Shown: positions 1 through 5,966 of the stretch, in pieces
Layout: every line of letters starts with the position of its first letter
How positions within the stretch are numbered: position 1 is the first letter of the stretch
NCBI GenBank assembly: GCA_902496345.1
Contig: CABVAP010000055.1
Location: 1 to 14,444 of the forward strand
Length of the DNA: 14,444 nucleotides
DNA from: an uncultured Eubacteriales bacterium
Lineage (GTDB): Bacteria; Bacillota; Clostridia; Lachnospirales; CAG-274
Reading direction: 5' to 3'
Notes under the pieces: model-generated
Database searches by the model: none
The model's input: the letters and a program-made list of their open reading frames with translations, nothing else
What the model was told of the DNA's origin: nothing
Program-made: the position numbers and the translations under genes

Positions 1-51
1 TTGCTTAAAACCTGTATAAACAGCTAATTACAAATTAGGTTAGTGCATATG

Positions 52-102
52 GGGCAAAGCCCACGGTTTTAAAGGGGTGGTGGGGCAAAGCCCCACGGTC
101 TT
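52..102 (+). repeat. Interspersed palindromic repeat, family A, left copy
   Basis: These 51 bases recur exactly, in inverted orientation, at 14298-14348. The unit holds two hairpins: GGGC-AAA-GCCC at 52-62, and GTGGGGC-AAA-GCCCCAC at 80-96, each followed by ACGG. A shorter relative, GTGGGC-AAC-GCCCAC, lies at 7876-7890. No coding potential is visible. The copies sit in intergenic spaces, so this is probably a genome-wide interspersed element or a terminator-like hairpin pair. I cannot tell from this window whether it is transcribed. Confidence 0.85.
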
Positions 103-154
103 AATCGACAACCCCCAATTTGTTGAAATTTTTGCGTAAATTAATAAAAAGTTG

Positions 155-183
155 TTGACATAAAGGGGTTTGCGTGATAGAAT
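155..183 (+). promoter_or_regulatory. Sigma-A promoter of the rplU operon
   Basis: TTGACA at 155-160 is followed by a 17-base spacer and TAGAAT at 178-183. A TG one base upstream of the -10 box (175-176) makes it an extended -10 promoter. Transcription should start near 190, just before the structured leader. The match to the vegetative consensus is very strong. Confidence 0.9.
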
Positions 184-189
184 ATACTT

Positions 190-252
190 GTTTAGCCGCA
201 CGGAGAGGTTGTTAAAAGCCTTGTGCTTACCGAATCCGGCGAGTTCTCATTT
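190..252 (+). promoter_or_regulatory. Probable L21 autoregulatory leader RNA
   Basis: The untranslated leader between the promoter and rplU is GC-richer than its surroundings and folds. GCAC at 198-201 can pair with GTGC at 223-226. AGGTT at 206-210 can pair with AGCCT at 217-221. GCC at 195-197 can pair with GGC at 238-240. Firmicutes rplU transcripts commonly carry a conserved L21 leader that lets free L21 repress its own operon, and the position fits. Assignment to that family is inferred from position and general shape, without a covariance-model check. Confidence 0.6.
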
Positions 253-266
253 AAGGAGGTGTACAA

Positions 267-572
267 ATGTACGCAATTATTCAAACTGGTGGAAAACAAT
301 ACAAAGTTTCTGAAGGTGACGTTATTAGAGTTGAAAAATTAGACGCTGAAGGTAAATACGTTTTCGATAGCGTTTTAGCTGTTGGTGACGGTGCTGACAT
401 CAAAATCGGTGCTCCTACTGTAAGTGGTGCAAGCGTTGAGGCTTCTGTTCTTGGTAACGGTAAAGCTAAAAAAGTTATCGTTTACAAATACAAACCTAAA
501 AAAACTTTCCACAAAAAAAGAGGTCACAGACAACCTTTTACTGAACTTAAAATTGAAAAAATTAACGGCTAA
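267..572 (+). CDS. rplU: 50S ribosomal protein L21
   Basis: A 101-residue protein of normal length for L21, a 23S rRNA-binding protein of the large subunit. The N-terminus MYAIIQTGGKQYKV is the family hallmark. The C-terminal KKTFHKKRGHRQPFTELKI matches the conserved basic rRNA-binding tail. The ATG at 267 is preceded by AAGGAGGT at 253-260 with good spacing. It is the first gene of the L21-Prp-L27 operon, and the next gene starts two bases after its stop. It probably autoregulates the operon through the leader at 190-252. Confidence 0.97.
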   Translation: MYAIIQTGGKQYKVSEGDVIRVEKLDAEGKYVFDSVLAVGDGADIKIGAPTVSGASVEASVLGNGKAKKVIVYKYKPKKTFHKKRGHRQPFTELKIEKING

Positions 573-574
573 TT

Positions 575-898
575 ATGGTTACTGTTGAGTTTTTTCGTAA
601 CGATGATAACAAGATTTTTGGGTTTTCATTTTCTGACCATACTGAAAGCATAGTTTGTGCTGGTGTTTCGGCTCTTGCTCTTAACTGTGTCAACTCCATC
701 GAGGCTTTTACCGATATGGATTTCACTTGTGACGTTAATGAAGAACAAGGAGGTTATCTTGTTTTCAAAATCCCTGATGTCGAACAGGGCGAATTTAATC
801 ACGATGTTGATTTGATTTTTAATTGTTTTCATCTTGGTATCTTAGGTATTCAGGCTGAAAATAGTGCGAATATAAAAATTATTGATAAAGTTAAATAA
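575..898 (+). CDS. prp: Ribosomal-processing cysteine protease Prp (YsxB family), shortened active-site loop
   Basis: A 107-residue protein lying between rplU and rpmA, the invariant position of Prp in Firmicutes. Prp removes the N-terminal extension of L27, and the adjacent rpmA still encodes that extension. The sequence SIVCAGVSAL (residues 25-34, cysteine at 28) matches the family's DIVCA-VSAL catalytic-Cys motif. The upstream histidine is His22. In the Staphylococcus aureus enzyme, as I recall it, the catalytic His and Cys are 12 residues apart (H22, C34), joined by a Gly-rich loop. Here they are only six apart, and the Gly before the His is replaced by Asp. The start is two bases after the rplU stop, with no clear ribosome binding site, which suggests translational coupling. 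The TAA stop is part of the rpmA Shine-Dalgarno. Family assignment is firm; activity with so short a loop is uncertain. Confidence 0.85.
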   Translation: MVTVEFFRNDDNKIFGFSFSDHTESIVCAGVSALALNCVNSIEAFTDMDFTCDVNEEQGGYLVFKIPDVEQGEFNHDVDLIFNCFHLGILGIQAENSANIKIIDKVK

Positions 899-913
899 GG
901 AGGTGCTTGTGAA

Positions 914-1198
914 ATGTTAAGAATGAATCTTCAGTTCTTCGCTCATAAAAAAGGTGTTGGTTCTACTAAAAATGGTCGTGATTCTGAATCTAAAAGATTA
1001 GGACCTAAACGTGCTGACGGTCAGTTCGTTAAAGCTGGCAACATTCTTTATACTCAGAGAGGTACTAAAATTCACCCAGGTACAAATGTAGGTATTGGCG
1101 GTAACGATACTTTATTTGCTTTGGTTGACGGTACTGTAAGATATGAAAGAAAAGGCAGAGATAAAAAACAACTTTCTGTTTATCCTGTTGCTGAATAA
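914..1198 (+). CDS. rpmA: 50S ribosomal protein L27 with cleavable N-terminal extension
   Basis: A 94-residue protein. The start MLRMNLQFFAHKKGVGSTK is the Firmicutes L27 form. The first nine residues, ending in FF, are the extension removed by Prp, which exposes AHKKG for its role near the peptidyl-transferase centre. The core NGRDSESKRLG and the downstream VGIGGNDTLFALVDG are conserved L27 segments. The start at 914 is supported by TAAGGAGGT at 895-903. It is the last gene of its operon, and a strong terminator follows at 1211. The GTPase gene obgE, often found downstream in relatives, is absent here. Confidence 0.97.
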   Translation: MLRMNLQFFAHKKGVGSTKNGRDSESKRLGPKRADGQFVKAGNILYTQRGTKIHPGTNVGIGGNDTLFALVDGTVRYERKGRDKKQLSVYPVAE

Positions 1199-1210
1199 TT
1201 GATATTATAA

Positions 1211-1238
1211 GAGTATCCCTTTGGGGTACTCTTTTTTT
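1211..1238 (+). terminator. Rho-independent terminator of rplU-prp-rpmA
   Basis: GAGTATCCC at 1211-1219 pairs with GGGGTACTC at 1223-1231 (nine pairs, one G-U, three-base loop). Seven Ts follow at 1232-1238. It lies 12 bases after the rpmA stop. Confidence 0.93.
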
Positions 1239-1239
1239 A

Positions 1240-1388
1240 TAAAAAAGAAAAAGACTGTTATATTAAAAATACAACCTTTAGATTCTGCCGGCATTTTTAT
1301 ATTTATAAAAATATTATTTAAAACGAAGTTATAAACTTGTTTTAGTCCGGCAATATCACGGGATTTTTTAATACAACAGCCTTTTTGA
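1240..1388 (-). other. Nested palindromic element, probably a structured RNA or terminator read on the minus strand
   Basis: The outer arms 1248-1269 and 1365-1386 are 22-base inverted repeats. On the plus strand they have two A-C mismatches (1254/1380 and 1260/1374). On the minus strand both become G-U pairs, so a minus-strand transcript would form an unbroken 22-pair stem ending in a U-rich tract. Inside, TGCCGG at 1286-1291 pairs with CCGGCA at 1347-1352. That inner stem encloses two hairpins: a perfect 9-pair stem at 1293-1312, and a 5- plus 6-pair stem with one bulge at about 1318-1343. The result is a cloverleaf-like fold. It lies downstream of the minus-strand gene at 1531-1788. It could be a 3' UTR structure, a small RNA, or a miniature inverted-repeat element; I do not recognise it. 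Confidence 0.6.
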
Positions 1389-1429
1389 TAAGTAAATGTA
1401 TAGATTGTAATAAAAAAAGATTACTCGTT

Positions 1430-1484
1430 AAAAATACAGATATTTTGCCTTTTCAGGGGGCGTATCTCTTCTTTATATCTGTAT
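1430..1484 (-). terminator. Terminator-like hairpin downstream of the minus-strand gene
   Basis: ATACAGATAT at 1434-1443 and ATATCTGTAT at 1475-1484 are a perfect ten-pair inverted repeat. Read on the minus strand, the second arm runs straight into a T tract (As at 1430-1434 on the plus strand). The 31-base loop contains a possible three-pair GCC/GGC stem. The U tract on this strand makes it a likely terminator for the gene at 1531-1788, although the loop is long. Confidence 0.6.
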
Positions 1485-1497
1485 CTTTATAAATTAG

Positions 1498-1530
1498 GGT
1501 GTCTTTATAGCTTGACCCTATTTAGACACC
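1498..1530 (-). other. Hairpin abutting the stop codon of the minus-strand gene
   Basis: GGTGTCT at 1498-1504 pairs with AGACACC at 1524-1530, ending at the base next to the stop codon. A competing pairing joins AGGGT (1496-1500) with ACCCT (1515-1519), so the two folds exclude each other. The arm ATTAGGGTGTC also occurs in the terminator upstream of the DUF1275 gene at 7921-7931. No strong U tract follows directly. Confidence 0.4.
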
Positions 1531-1788
1531 TTATTCTATGTTTGATATGTTAATCAAATTTTCTGTTTCTTCTTCTGTCTGTGAACTTTGTGTCTTTTGT
1601 GATGACAACATCGCTTTTGCTTCTGAACTCAACTGAACTGTATCGCCATACTCTGATACTGATGAATATTTATTTTCATTTGCTGTTTTCTGCTGAGCTT
1701 TACTCTGCGTATTGACGCTGTTCTGTTTTGACGTGTTTACACTACTTACGTGATACTGTGTGTTATTTGTGTTTAATGAAATATTCAT
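1531..1788 (-). CDS. Small hydrophilic protein of unknown function
   Basis: This 85-residue protein is rich in Ser, Asn, Gln and Thr, with no signal peptide, membrane segment or cysteine. Its C-terminal half has the segment GDTVQLSSEAKAML followed by an acidic tail. A 'D-V-(I/L)SSEA' stretch like this recurs in many short unassigned bacterial proteins, some near flagellar genes, but I cannot name a function. Coding is supported by an AAAGGGG ribosome binding site about ten bases before the ATG and by terminator-like hairpins after the stop. A TATAAT on the minus strand (plus-strand 1872-1877) could be its -10 box, but the matching -35 is poor. It is the only minus-strand gene in the window, placed between two ribosomal-protein operons. 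Confidence 0.65.
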   Translation of the reverse strand: MNISLNTNNTQYHVSSVNTSKQNSVNTQSKAQQKTANENKYSSVSEYGDTVQLSSEAKAMLSSQKTQSSQTEEETENLINISNIE

Positions 1789-1993
1789 AAATAACGCCCC
1801 TTTCTAATATTTTTTTGGAAAGCTACCCTTATTAGCTCCTTTCTAGTCTTTTTTTCTAAGTACTTTCCTAAATTATATACGTAATTTATTTTCTATTGAT
1901 TTTAAAACGAAATTAAAATATCCTTAGAATTTTTTAATTTTATTAAACCAAATCATTTTTTTCGATATTTTTAAGGTTTTTTGAAAAAAACTA

Positions 1994-2022
1994 TTGACAA
2001 GGGTTTTTATCTGTGGTACTAT
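1994..2022 (+). promoter_or_regulatory. Sigma-A promoter of the rpmG-secE-nusG-rplKA operon
   Basis: TTGACA at 1994-1999, a 17-base spacer, then TACTAT at 2017-2022. TGG directly before the -10 box gives an extended -10. An A/T-rich tract upstream could act as an UP element. The space 1789-2090 otherwise holds only the upstream region of the minus-strand gene and this promoter with its leader. Confidence 0.88.
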
Positions 2023-2090
2023 GATAAAGGCGATGAACGTCTTTTTTTTATGTTAAAATTAATGAAATTATTGCAAAAGAGGTGGAAGTT

Positions 2091-2240
2091 TTGAGAACTA
2101 AAATTACTTTAGCGTGCACAGATTGTAAACAAAGAAATTACAATACTATGAAAGATAAAAAAGTGCATCCCGACAGAATGGAAACAAAGAAGTATTGCAA
2201 GTTCTGCAATAAACACACATTGCACAGAGAAACAAAATAA
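2091..2240 (+). CDS. rpmG: 50S ribosomal protein L33, zinc-binding form
   Basis: A 49-codon gene. The protein MRTKITLACTDCKQRNY is a textbook L33 N-terminus. Cys9, Cys12, Cys36 and Cys39 (CTDC and CKFC) form a zinc ribbon, so this is the zinc-containing paralogue type. The start is TTG at 2091: AGAGGTGG lies a few bases upstream, the family start aligns exactly, and no in-frame ATG is nearby. rpmG followed by secE and nusG is the common bacterial order. It is the first gene of the operon driven by the promoter at 1994. Confidence 0.95.
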   Translation: MRTKITLACTDCKQRNYNTMKDKKVHPDRMETKKYCKFCNKHTLHRETK

Positions 2241-2268
2241 TTCTTTGTGAAAGGGGTAGTTATCAGCA

Positions 2269-2547
2269 ATGGAAGAAAAAACTGCAAATGAAAGCAACGA
2301 AATTGTTTCTAACGAAACAACAACAACACCTGTTAAAGATAACAAGAAAAACAGCAAAAATGAAAACAAAGGCCCTGGTTTTTTCGCTAAGCACAAAGCT
2401 GAGTTTAGAAAAATTAAATGGCCTACTCGTCAAGAGTTATTTAAAGAAACTGTTGTTGTAATTATTATATCATTAGCTGTTGGTGCTGCCATATTCTGTA
2501 TGGACCAAGTTTTCCAATTCGGTTTTGGAAAAATTCTTGGATTATAA
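2269..2547 (+). CDS. secE: Preprotein translocase subunit SecE
   Basis: A 92-residue, single-spanning subunit of the SecYEG protein-export channel. Residues 1-40 are a hydrophilic Asn/Lys/Thr-rich extension of low complexity. The amphipathic segment AEFRKIKWPTRQELFKET (residues 44-61) carries the conserved KWP-R-E motif. One membrane helix follows at about 61-80. The start at 2269 has AAGGGGT upstream at 2251-2257, with rather long spacing. The position between rpmG and nusG confirms the call. Confidence 0.95.
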   Translation: MEEKTANESNEIVSNETTTTPVKDNKKNSKNENKGPGFFAKHKAEFRKIKWPTRQELFKETVVVIIISLAVGAAIFCMDQVFQFGFGKILGL

Positions 2548-2586
2548 TTTTTAGCTTCTGATATATGTATTGTGAGGATTGGTTAT

Positions 2587-3174
2587 ATGTCTGAACAGGA
2601 ATTTGAAATTAATGCAGATATTGATGAGAAAACTGCAGATTTTGAAAAAGACGCAGAAACTGCAAGATGGTATGTTGTGCATACATACTCTGGTTACGAA
2701 AACAAAGTTAAAGCTAACATCGAAAAACTTGTTGAAAACAGAAATATGCACGACAGAATTCAAGAGGTTATTGTTCCACTTGAAGATGAAGTTGAAATTA
2801 AAGAGGACGGCAAAAAGAAAGTTGTACAAAGAAAGGTTTTCCCAGGTTATGTACTCCTTAAAATGATTATGGACGACGATACTTGGTACGTTGTTAGAAA
2901 CACTAGAGGTGTTACTAGCTTTGTTGGCCCTGGTTCTAAACCTGTTGCCCTTACTGATGATGAGGTTTCTGCTATGGGTATCGAATCTTATGTCGAAACT
3001 TTCAACATTAACGTGGGTGACGCTATCTCTGTTATTTCTGGTCCTTTTGCTGAGTCAACTGGTATTGTTAAAGAAGTAAATATTAATAAGCGAACTGTTG
3101 TTGTTATGCTCTCTATCTTTGGTAGAGAAACTCCAACTGAATTGGATTTCAGCCAAGTTCGTCTGTTGGCGTAG
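2587..3174 (+). CDS. nusG: Transcription termination/antitermination factor NusG
   Basis: A 195-residue protein from the ATG at 2587. I chose this start because GAGGA lies at 2575-2579 with seven-base spacing; the GTG at 2572 would add only five residues and has no binding site. An acidic leader (residues 1-25) precedes the NGN domain. That domain starts at ARWYVVHTYSGYE and contains RKVFPGYVL (82-90) and RNTRGVTSFVG (104-114), which contact RNA polymerase. The KOW domain at about 142-176 (VGDAISVISGPF..GIV) binds ribosomal protein S10 or Rho in known homologues. It belongs to the rpmG-rplA operon. Confidence 0.96.
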   Translation: MSEQEFEINADIDEKTADFEKDAETARWYVVHTYSGYENKVKANIEKLVENRNMHDRIQEVIVPLEDEVEIKEDGKKKVVQRKVFPGYVLLKMIMDDDTWYVVRNTRGVTSFVGPGSKPVALTDDEVSAMGIESYVETFNINVGDAISVISGPFAESTGIVKEVNINKRTVVVMLSIFGRETPTELDFSQVRLLA

Positions 3175-3182
3175 TTGTCGCC

Positions 3183-3211
3183 GTGGGAGGGAAAATCCCG
3201 CTAATTACCAC
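3183..3211 (+). promoter_or_regulatory. Putative L1-binding hairpin before rplK
   Basis: GTGGGAGGG at 3183-3191, then TCCCG, then ATTACCAC ending at 3211. GTGG pairs with CCAC and GGGA with TCCC, leaving an asymmetric internal loop on the 3' side. Almost the same sequence precedes rplA at 3692-3721. L1 is known to repress the rplK-rplA mRNA in several bacteria by binding an RNA that mimics its 23S site, whose conserved part includes a TACCAC strand. The hairpin ends ten bases before the rplK ribosome binding site, well placed to control translation. The assignment is inference. Confidence 0.6.
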
Positions 3212-3234
3212 ATTTATTTAGGAGGTGCCTTTAA

Positions 3235-3660
3235 ATGGCAAAAAAAATCACAGGTTACATTAAATTACAGATTGCTGCAGGAAAAGCTACTCCTGCTCCA
3301 CCGGTTGGTCCTGCTCTTGGTCAGCACGGTGTAAATATTATGGGATTCTGTAAAGAATTCAACGAAAGAACTTCTAAAGACGCAGGTCTTATTATCCCTG
3401 TTGTTATCACTGTTTACCAGGACAAGAGTTTTACATTCGTTACTAAAACTCCTCCTGCTGCTGTTCTTTTGAAAAAAGCTTGCAAAATCGAATCAGGTTC
3501 AGGTGTTCCTAACAAAACTAAAGTTGCAAAAATTTCTATCGATGAAGTTACTAAAATTGCTGAACAGAAAATGCCTGACTTAACTGCTGCTACTCTTGAT
3601 GCTGCTGTTAGTATGATTAAAGGTACTGCAAGAAGTATGGGTATTGTTGTTGAAGAATAA
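3235..3660 (+). CDS. rplK: 50S ribosomal protein L11
   Basis: 141 residues, the normal length for L11, which with L10 and L7/L12 builds the GTPase-associated centre on 23S rRNA. The N-terminal domain has TGYIKLQIAAGKATPAPPVG and GPALGQHGVNIMGFCKEFN, the proline-rich linker and binding region. The C-terminal RNA-binding domain contains TPPAAVLLKKACKIESGSG and ends in KGTARSMGIVVE. The start is preceded by TTAGGAGGTG at about 3218-3226. It lies between nusG and rplA, with an L1-site-like hairpin on each side. Confidence 0.97.
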   Translation: MAKKITGYIKLQIAAGKATPAPPVGPALGQHGVNIMGFCKEFNERTSKDAGLIIPVVITVYQDKSFTFVTKTPPAAVLLKKACKIESGSGVPNKTKVAKISIDEVTKIAEQKMPDLTAATLDAAVSMIKGTARSMGIVVEE

Positions 3661-3691
3661 TTATAACTTTGGGGTTATCCCCATTTATTAA

Positions 3692-3721
3692 GTGGGAGGG
3701 AACATCTCCCGATATTACCAC
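3692..3721 (+). promoter_or_regulatory. Putative L1-binding hairpin before rplA
   Basis: GTGGGAGGG at 3692-3700, CTCCCG at 3706-3711 and ATTACCAC ending at 3721 repeat the element before rplK. Here the inner stem is GGGAG/CTCCC, one pair longer than in the upstream copy, while the flanking ATTACCAC strand and its GTG partner are unchanged. The rplA Shine-Dalgarno starts three bases later, so folding or L1 binding could block it. A small GGGG-TTAT-CCCC hairpin lies just upstream at 3671-3682. Confidence 0.6.
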
Positions 3722-3737
3722 ATAAGGAGGAAACGTT

Positions 3738-4433
3738 TTGAAAAGAGGAAAGAAATATCTCGAAAAAGTAAAGCTCATTGACAAGTCTGTTTTATATGAT
3801 TCTAACGAGGCTGTTGAGCTTGTAACAAAAACTAGTGTTGCTAAATTTGATGAAACTGTTGAGGCTCACATTCGTTTGGGTGTTGACAGCAGACACGCTG
3901 ACCAGCAGGTTCGTGGTGCTGTTGTTCTTCCTCACGGTACAGGTAAAACTGTTCGTGTTTTAGTTTTCGCTAAAGGCGATAAAGCTGATGAAGCTGAAAA
4001 AGCTGGTGCTGACTTCGTTGGTGCTGAAGATATGGTTGCTAAAATCCAGGGTGAAAACTGGTTTGACTTCGATATTATCGTAGCTACTCCTGATATGATG
4101 GGTCTTGTTGGTCGTCTTGGTCGTGTACTTGGACCTAAAGGTCTTATGCCTAACCCTAAAGCTGGTACTGTTACTATGGACGTTACTAAAGCTGTTCAGG
4201 AAATTAAGGCTGGTAAAATTGAATACCGTCTTGACAAAACTAACATTATCCACGTTCCAGTTGGTAAAGTTTCTTTTGGTGCTGAAAAATTATCTGAAAA
4301 CTTCCAAACTCTTATGAGTGCTATTATAAAAGCTAAACCTTCTGCTACTAAAGGTCAATACCTTAAAAGTGTTGTTCTTTCAACTACTATGGGACCTAGC
4401 GTTAAGGTTAACCAAGCTAAACTTAGCGAATAA
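3738..4433 (+). CDS. rplA: 50S ribosomal protein L1
   Basis: A 231-residue protein of normal length. L1 binds the mobile stalk of 23S rRNA and often represses its own operon. The L1 signature VGRLGRVLGPKGLMPNPK at about residues 125-142 is intact, followed by AGTVTMDVTKAVQEIKAGK. The N-terminus MKRGKKYLEKVKLIDKS is typical. The start is TTG at 3738, with AAGGAGG at 3724-3730; no ATG fits better. It ends the operon at the terminator at 4499. In most bacteria rplJ, rplL and rpoBC follow, but here the next gene is a surface protein. Confidence 0.97.
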   Translation: MKRGKKYLEKVKLIDKSVLYDSNEAVELVTKTSVAKFDETVEAHIRLGVDSRHADQQVRGAVVLPHGTGKTVRVLVFAKGDKADEAEKAGADFVGAEDMVAKIQGENWFDFDIIVATPDMMGLVGRLGRVLGPKGLMPNPKAGTVTMDVTKAVQEIKAGKIEYRLDKTNIIHVPVGKVSFGAEKLSENFQTLMSAIIKAKPSATKGQYLKSVVLSTTMGPSVKVNQAKLSE

Positions 4434-4498
4434 AATTTAAAATAGAATTTTGTTTTTTCAGCTTATGATTAAAACAAGATTTACGTTATAACTTGATA

Positions 4499-4530
4499 GG
4501 CTGTTGCTTTTTACTTGCAACAGCCTTTTT
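4499..4530 (+). terminator. Rho-independent terminator after rplA
   Basis: GGCTGTTGC at 4499-4507 and GCAACAGCC at 4517-4525 form a perfect nine-pair stem with a nine-base loop. Five Ts follow at 4526-4530. It closes the rpmG-rplA operon. A promoter for the next gene would have to lie in 4434-4557, where I see no convincing -35/-10 pair. Confidence 0.94.
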
Positions 4531-4557
4531 AATAAACTTTAAGGGGGTTACGTTTTT

Positions 4558-5949
4558 ATGAAGTCTAATTTTAAAAGAATTTTTGCCACTTTGACTGCTT
4601 CTATTTGTTTATTCTCTTCTATTAATGTTTATGCAAAGACTTCTAGCATCGTTTTTTACAACAAAGATGTTGAAAGCTCTGTTGTTTCATCTATACCAGG
4701 TGGGGCAACCTCTATTTCTGTTAATCCATCTACTGACTCCTTGACTGTTGGTCAAGATTTTTACGTTGATTTTGTTATAGAAAATAACCCTGGCTTTGCT
4801 GCTTATGGGTTCACCATAGATTATGACCCTGCTATTGTTACACCTGTTAAAGGTGATGAAGATGAGTTGGATTCTGTTGTTCAGGTTACTTATGGCTCTG
4901 ATAACTACAATGCTATTCCAACAAGAAATATTAACAAGGCTATTGATATTAGCAAAAATAGTGGAAGTATTTACTCCAACAACATATTATTAGAGGACGG
5001 CTCTCCTGTCAACTCCTCTGGTAATGGCATTTTATTTAGAATGCAATTTAGAGCTGTTGGCGTAGGTGAGGGTGAAATTACCCTTTCTGACAGGTTGAAA
5101 GCTCTTTTAACTAATAGTGATGTTTGGAAAATACCTACATATATCCAAAATGCGTCTATTACTGTTTCATCAAGTGGTAGCTCTGATAATACAACAGAAA
5201 CTACTACAGAAACAACAACTACTGCTACTGCAACTGTTTCAACAAATAAAGCTCAAACAACAACAACTACTACAGAGGCTACATCTGTTGCAACAACTGA
5301 AACAGAAGAAACAGAGCAAACAACTGAAAACAATATTTCAGATTCTAAAAATGATACAAATGGTTTTGATATAAATTTACCTAAAGATGTTGTATCTTCA
5401 AAGGATTTTGAGGATATTTCCTCAGTGCCTTGGGCTGAAAGAGCAATTAATAACTTGTCTTCTCTCGGTATTATTAATGGTGTTGATGATGTGACTTTTA
5501 ACCCTAAAGCATATACTTGCAGAGCTGATTTTGTTCTCGTTATAACTCGTTTACTTGGTCTTGACGGACAAGCTGACAATGTATTTGACGATATTGCTGG
5601 CGATGAATATTTTGCTAAAGCTGTTTCTATCGCTAACAAATTTGATATTGTAAGTGGTAATAATGGTATGTTTATGCCTAAAAACAATATCACAAGACAA
5701 GACGCTATGCTTATATTGTCAAGAGTTCTCCAAAAAGCTGGAAAACTTCAGTCTTCTGATGAAAACATTGTGACAGATTTTGATGACTTTGAACAGATTT
5801 CTGATTATGCCAAATCTGCTGTTGCTGACTTGGTTGGTATGAAAATCGTAAAGGGTGACAACGACAATATGCTTAACCCTAAAGGCAACATAAATAGAGC
5901 TGAAATGGCTGTGCTTATTGATAGAATTTATGACATTCTTAATGATTAA
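4558..5949 (+). CDS. Cell-surface protein with cohesin module and three SLH repeats
   Basis: A 463-residue exported protein. Residues 1-26 are a signal peptide with likely cleavage after VYA. Residues about 51-204 are a cohesin module, with the typical strands FVIENNPGFAAYGFTIDYDP and GILFRMQFRAVGVGEGEI. Residues 205-265 are a flexible linker dominated by Thr and Glu, a likely O-glycosylation region. Three SLH repeats follow at about 283-335, 342-400 and 406-463, with TRAE-type motifs TCRAD, ITRQD and INRAE that usually bind secondary cell-wall polymer. The architecture is that of an anchoring scaffoldin: SLH holds the protein on the wall and cohesin captures a dockerin-bearing partner. No dockerin or glycoside hydrolase is in the window, so the ligand is unknown. 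The start is supported by AAGGGGG at 4541-4547. The next gene is a paralogue. Confidence 0.88.
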   Translation: MKSNFKRIFATLTASICLFSSINVYAKTSSIVFYNKDVESSVVSSIPGGATSISVNPSTDSLTVGQDFYVDFVIENNPGFAAYGFTIDYDPAIVTPVKGDEDELDSVVQVTYGSDNYNAIPTRNINKAIDISKNSGSIYSNNILLEDGSPVNSSGNGILFRMQFRAVGVGEGEITLSDRLKALLTNSDVWKIPTYIQNASITVSSSGSSDNTTETTTETTTTATATVSTNKAQTTTTTTEATSVATTETEETEQTTENNISDSKNDTNGFDINLPKDVVSSKDFEDISSVPWAERAINNLSSLGIINGVDDVTFNPKAYTCRADFVLVITRLLGLDGQADNVFDDIAGDEYFAKAVSIANKFDIVSGNNGMFMPKNNITRQDAMLILSRVLQKAGKLQSSDENIVTDFDDFEQISDYAKSAVADLVGMKIVKGDNDNMLNPKGNINRAEMAVLIDRIYDILND

Positions 5950-5966
5950 TTTTACGGAATATATTT

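Noticed and set aside
2572..2586. GTG start for NusG
   Set aside because: It overlaps the likely ribosome binding site; the ATG at 2587 has correct spacing.
4463..4492. Promoter for the first cohesin-SLH gene (TTATGA and TATAAC)
   Set aside because: The -35 match is weak, and the placement upstream of the rplA terminator would make transcripts run into it.
5253..5693. 146-codon open frame on the minus strand opposite the first cohesin-SLH gene
   Set aside because: It mirrors the biased codons of the real gene and has no ribosome binding site or recognisable protein features.
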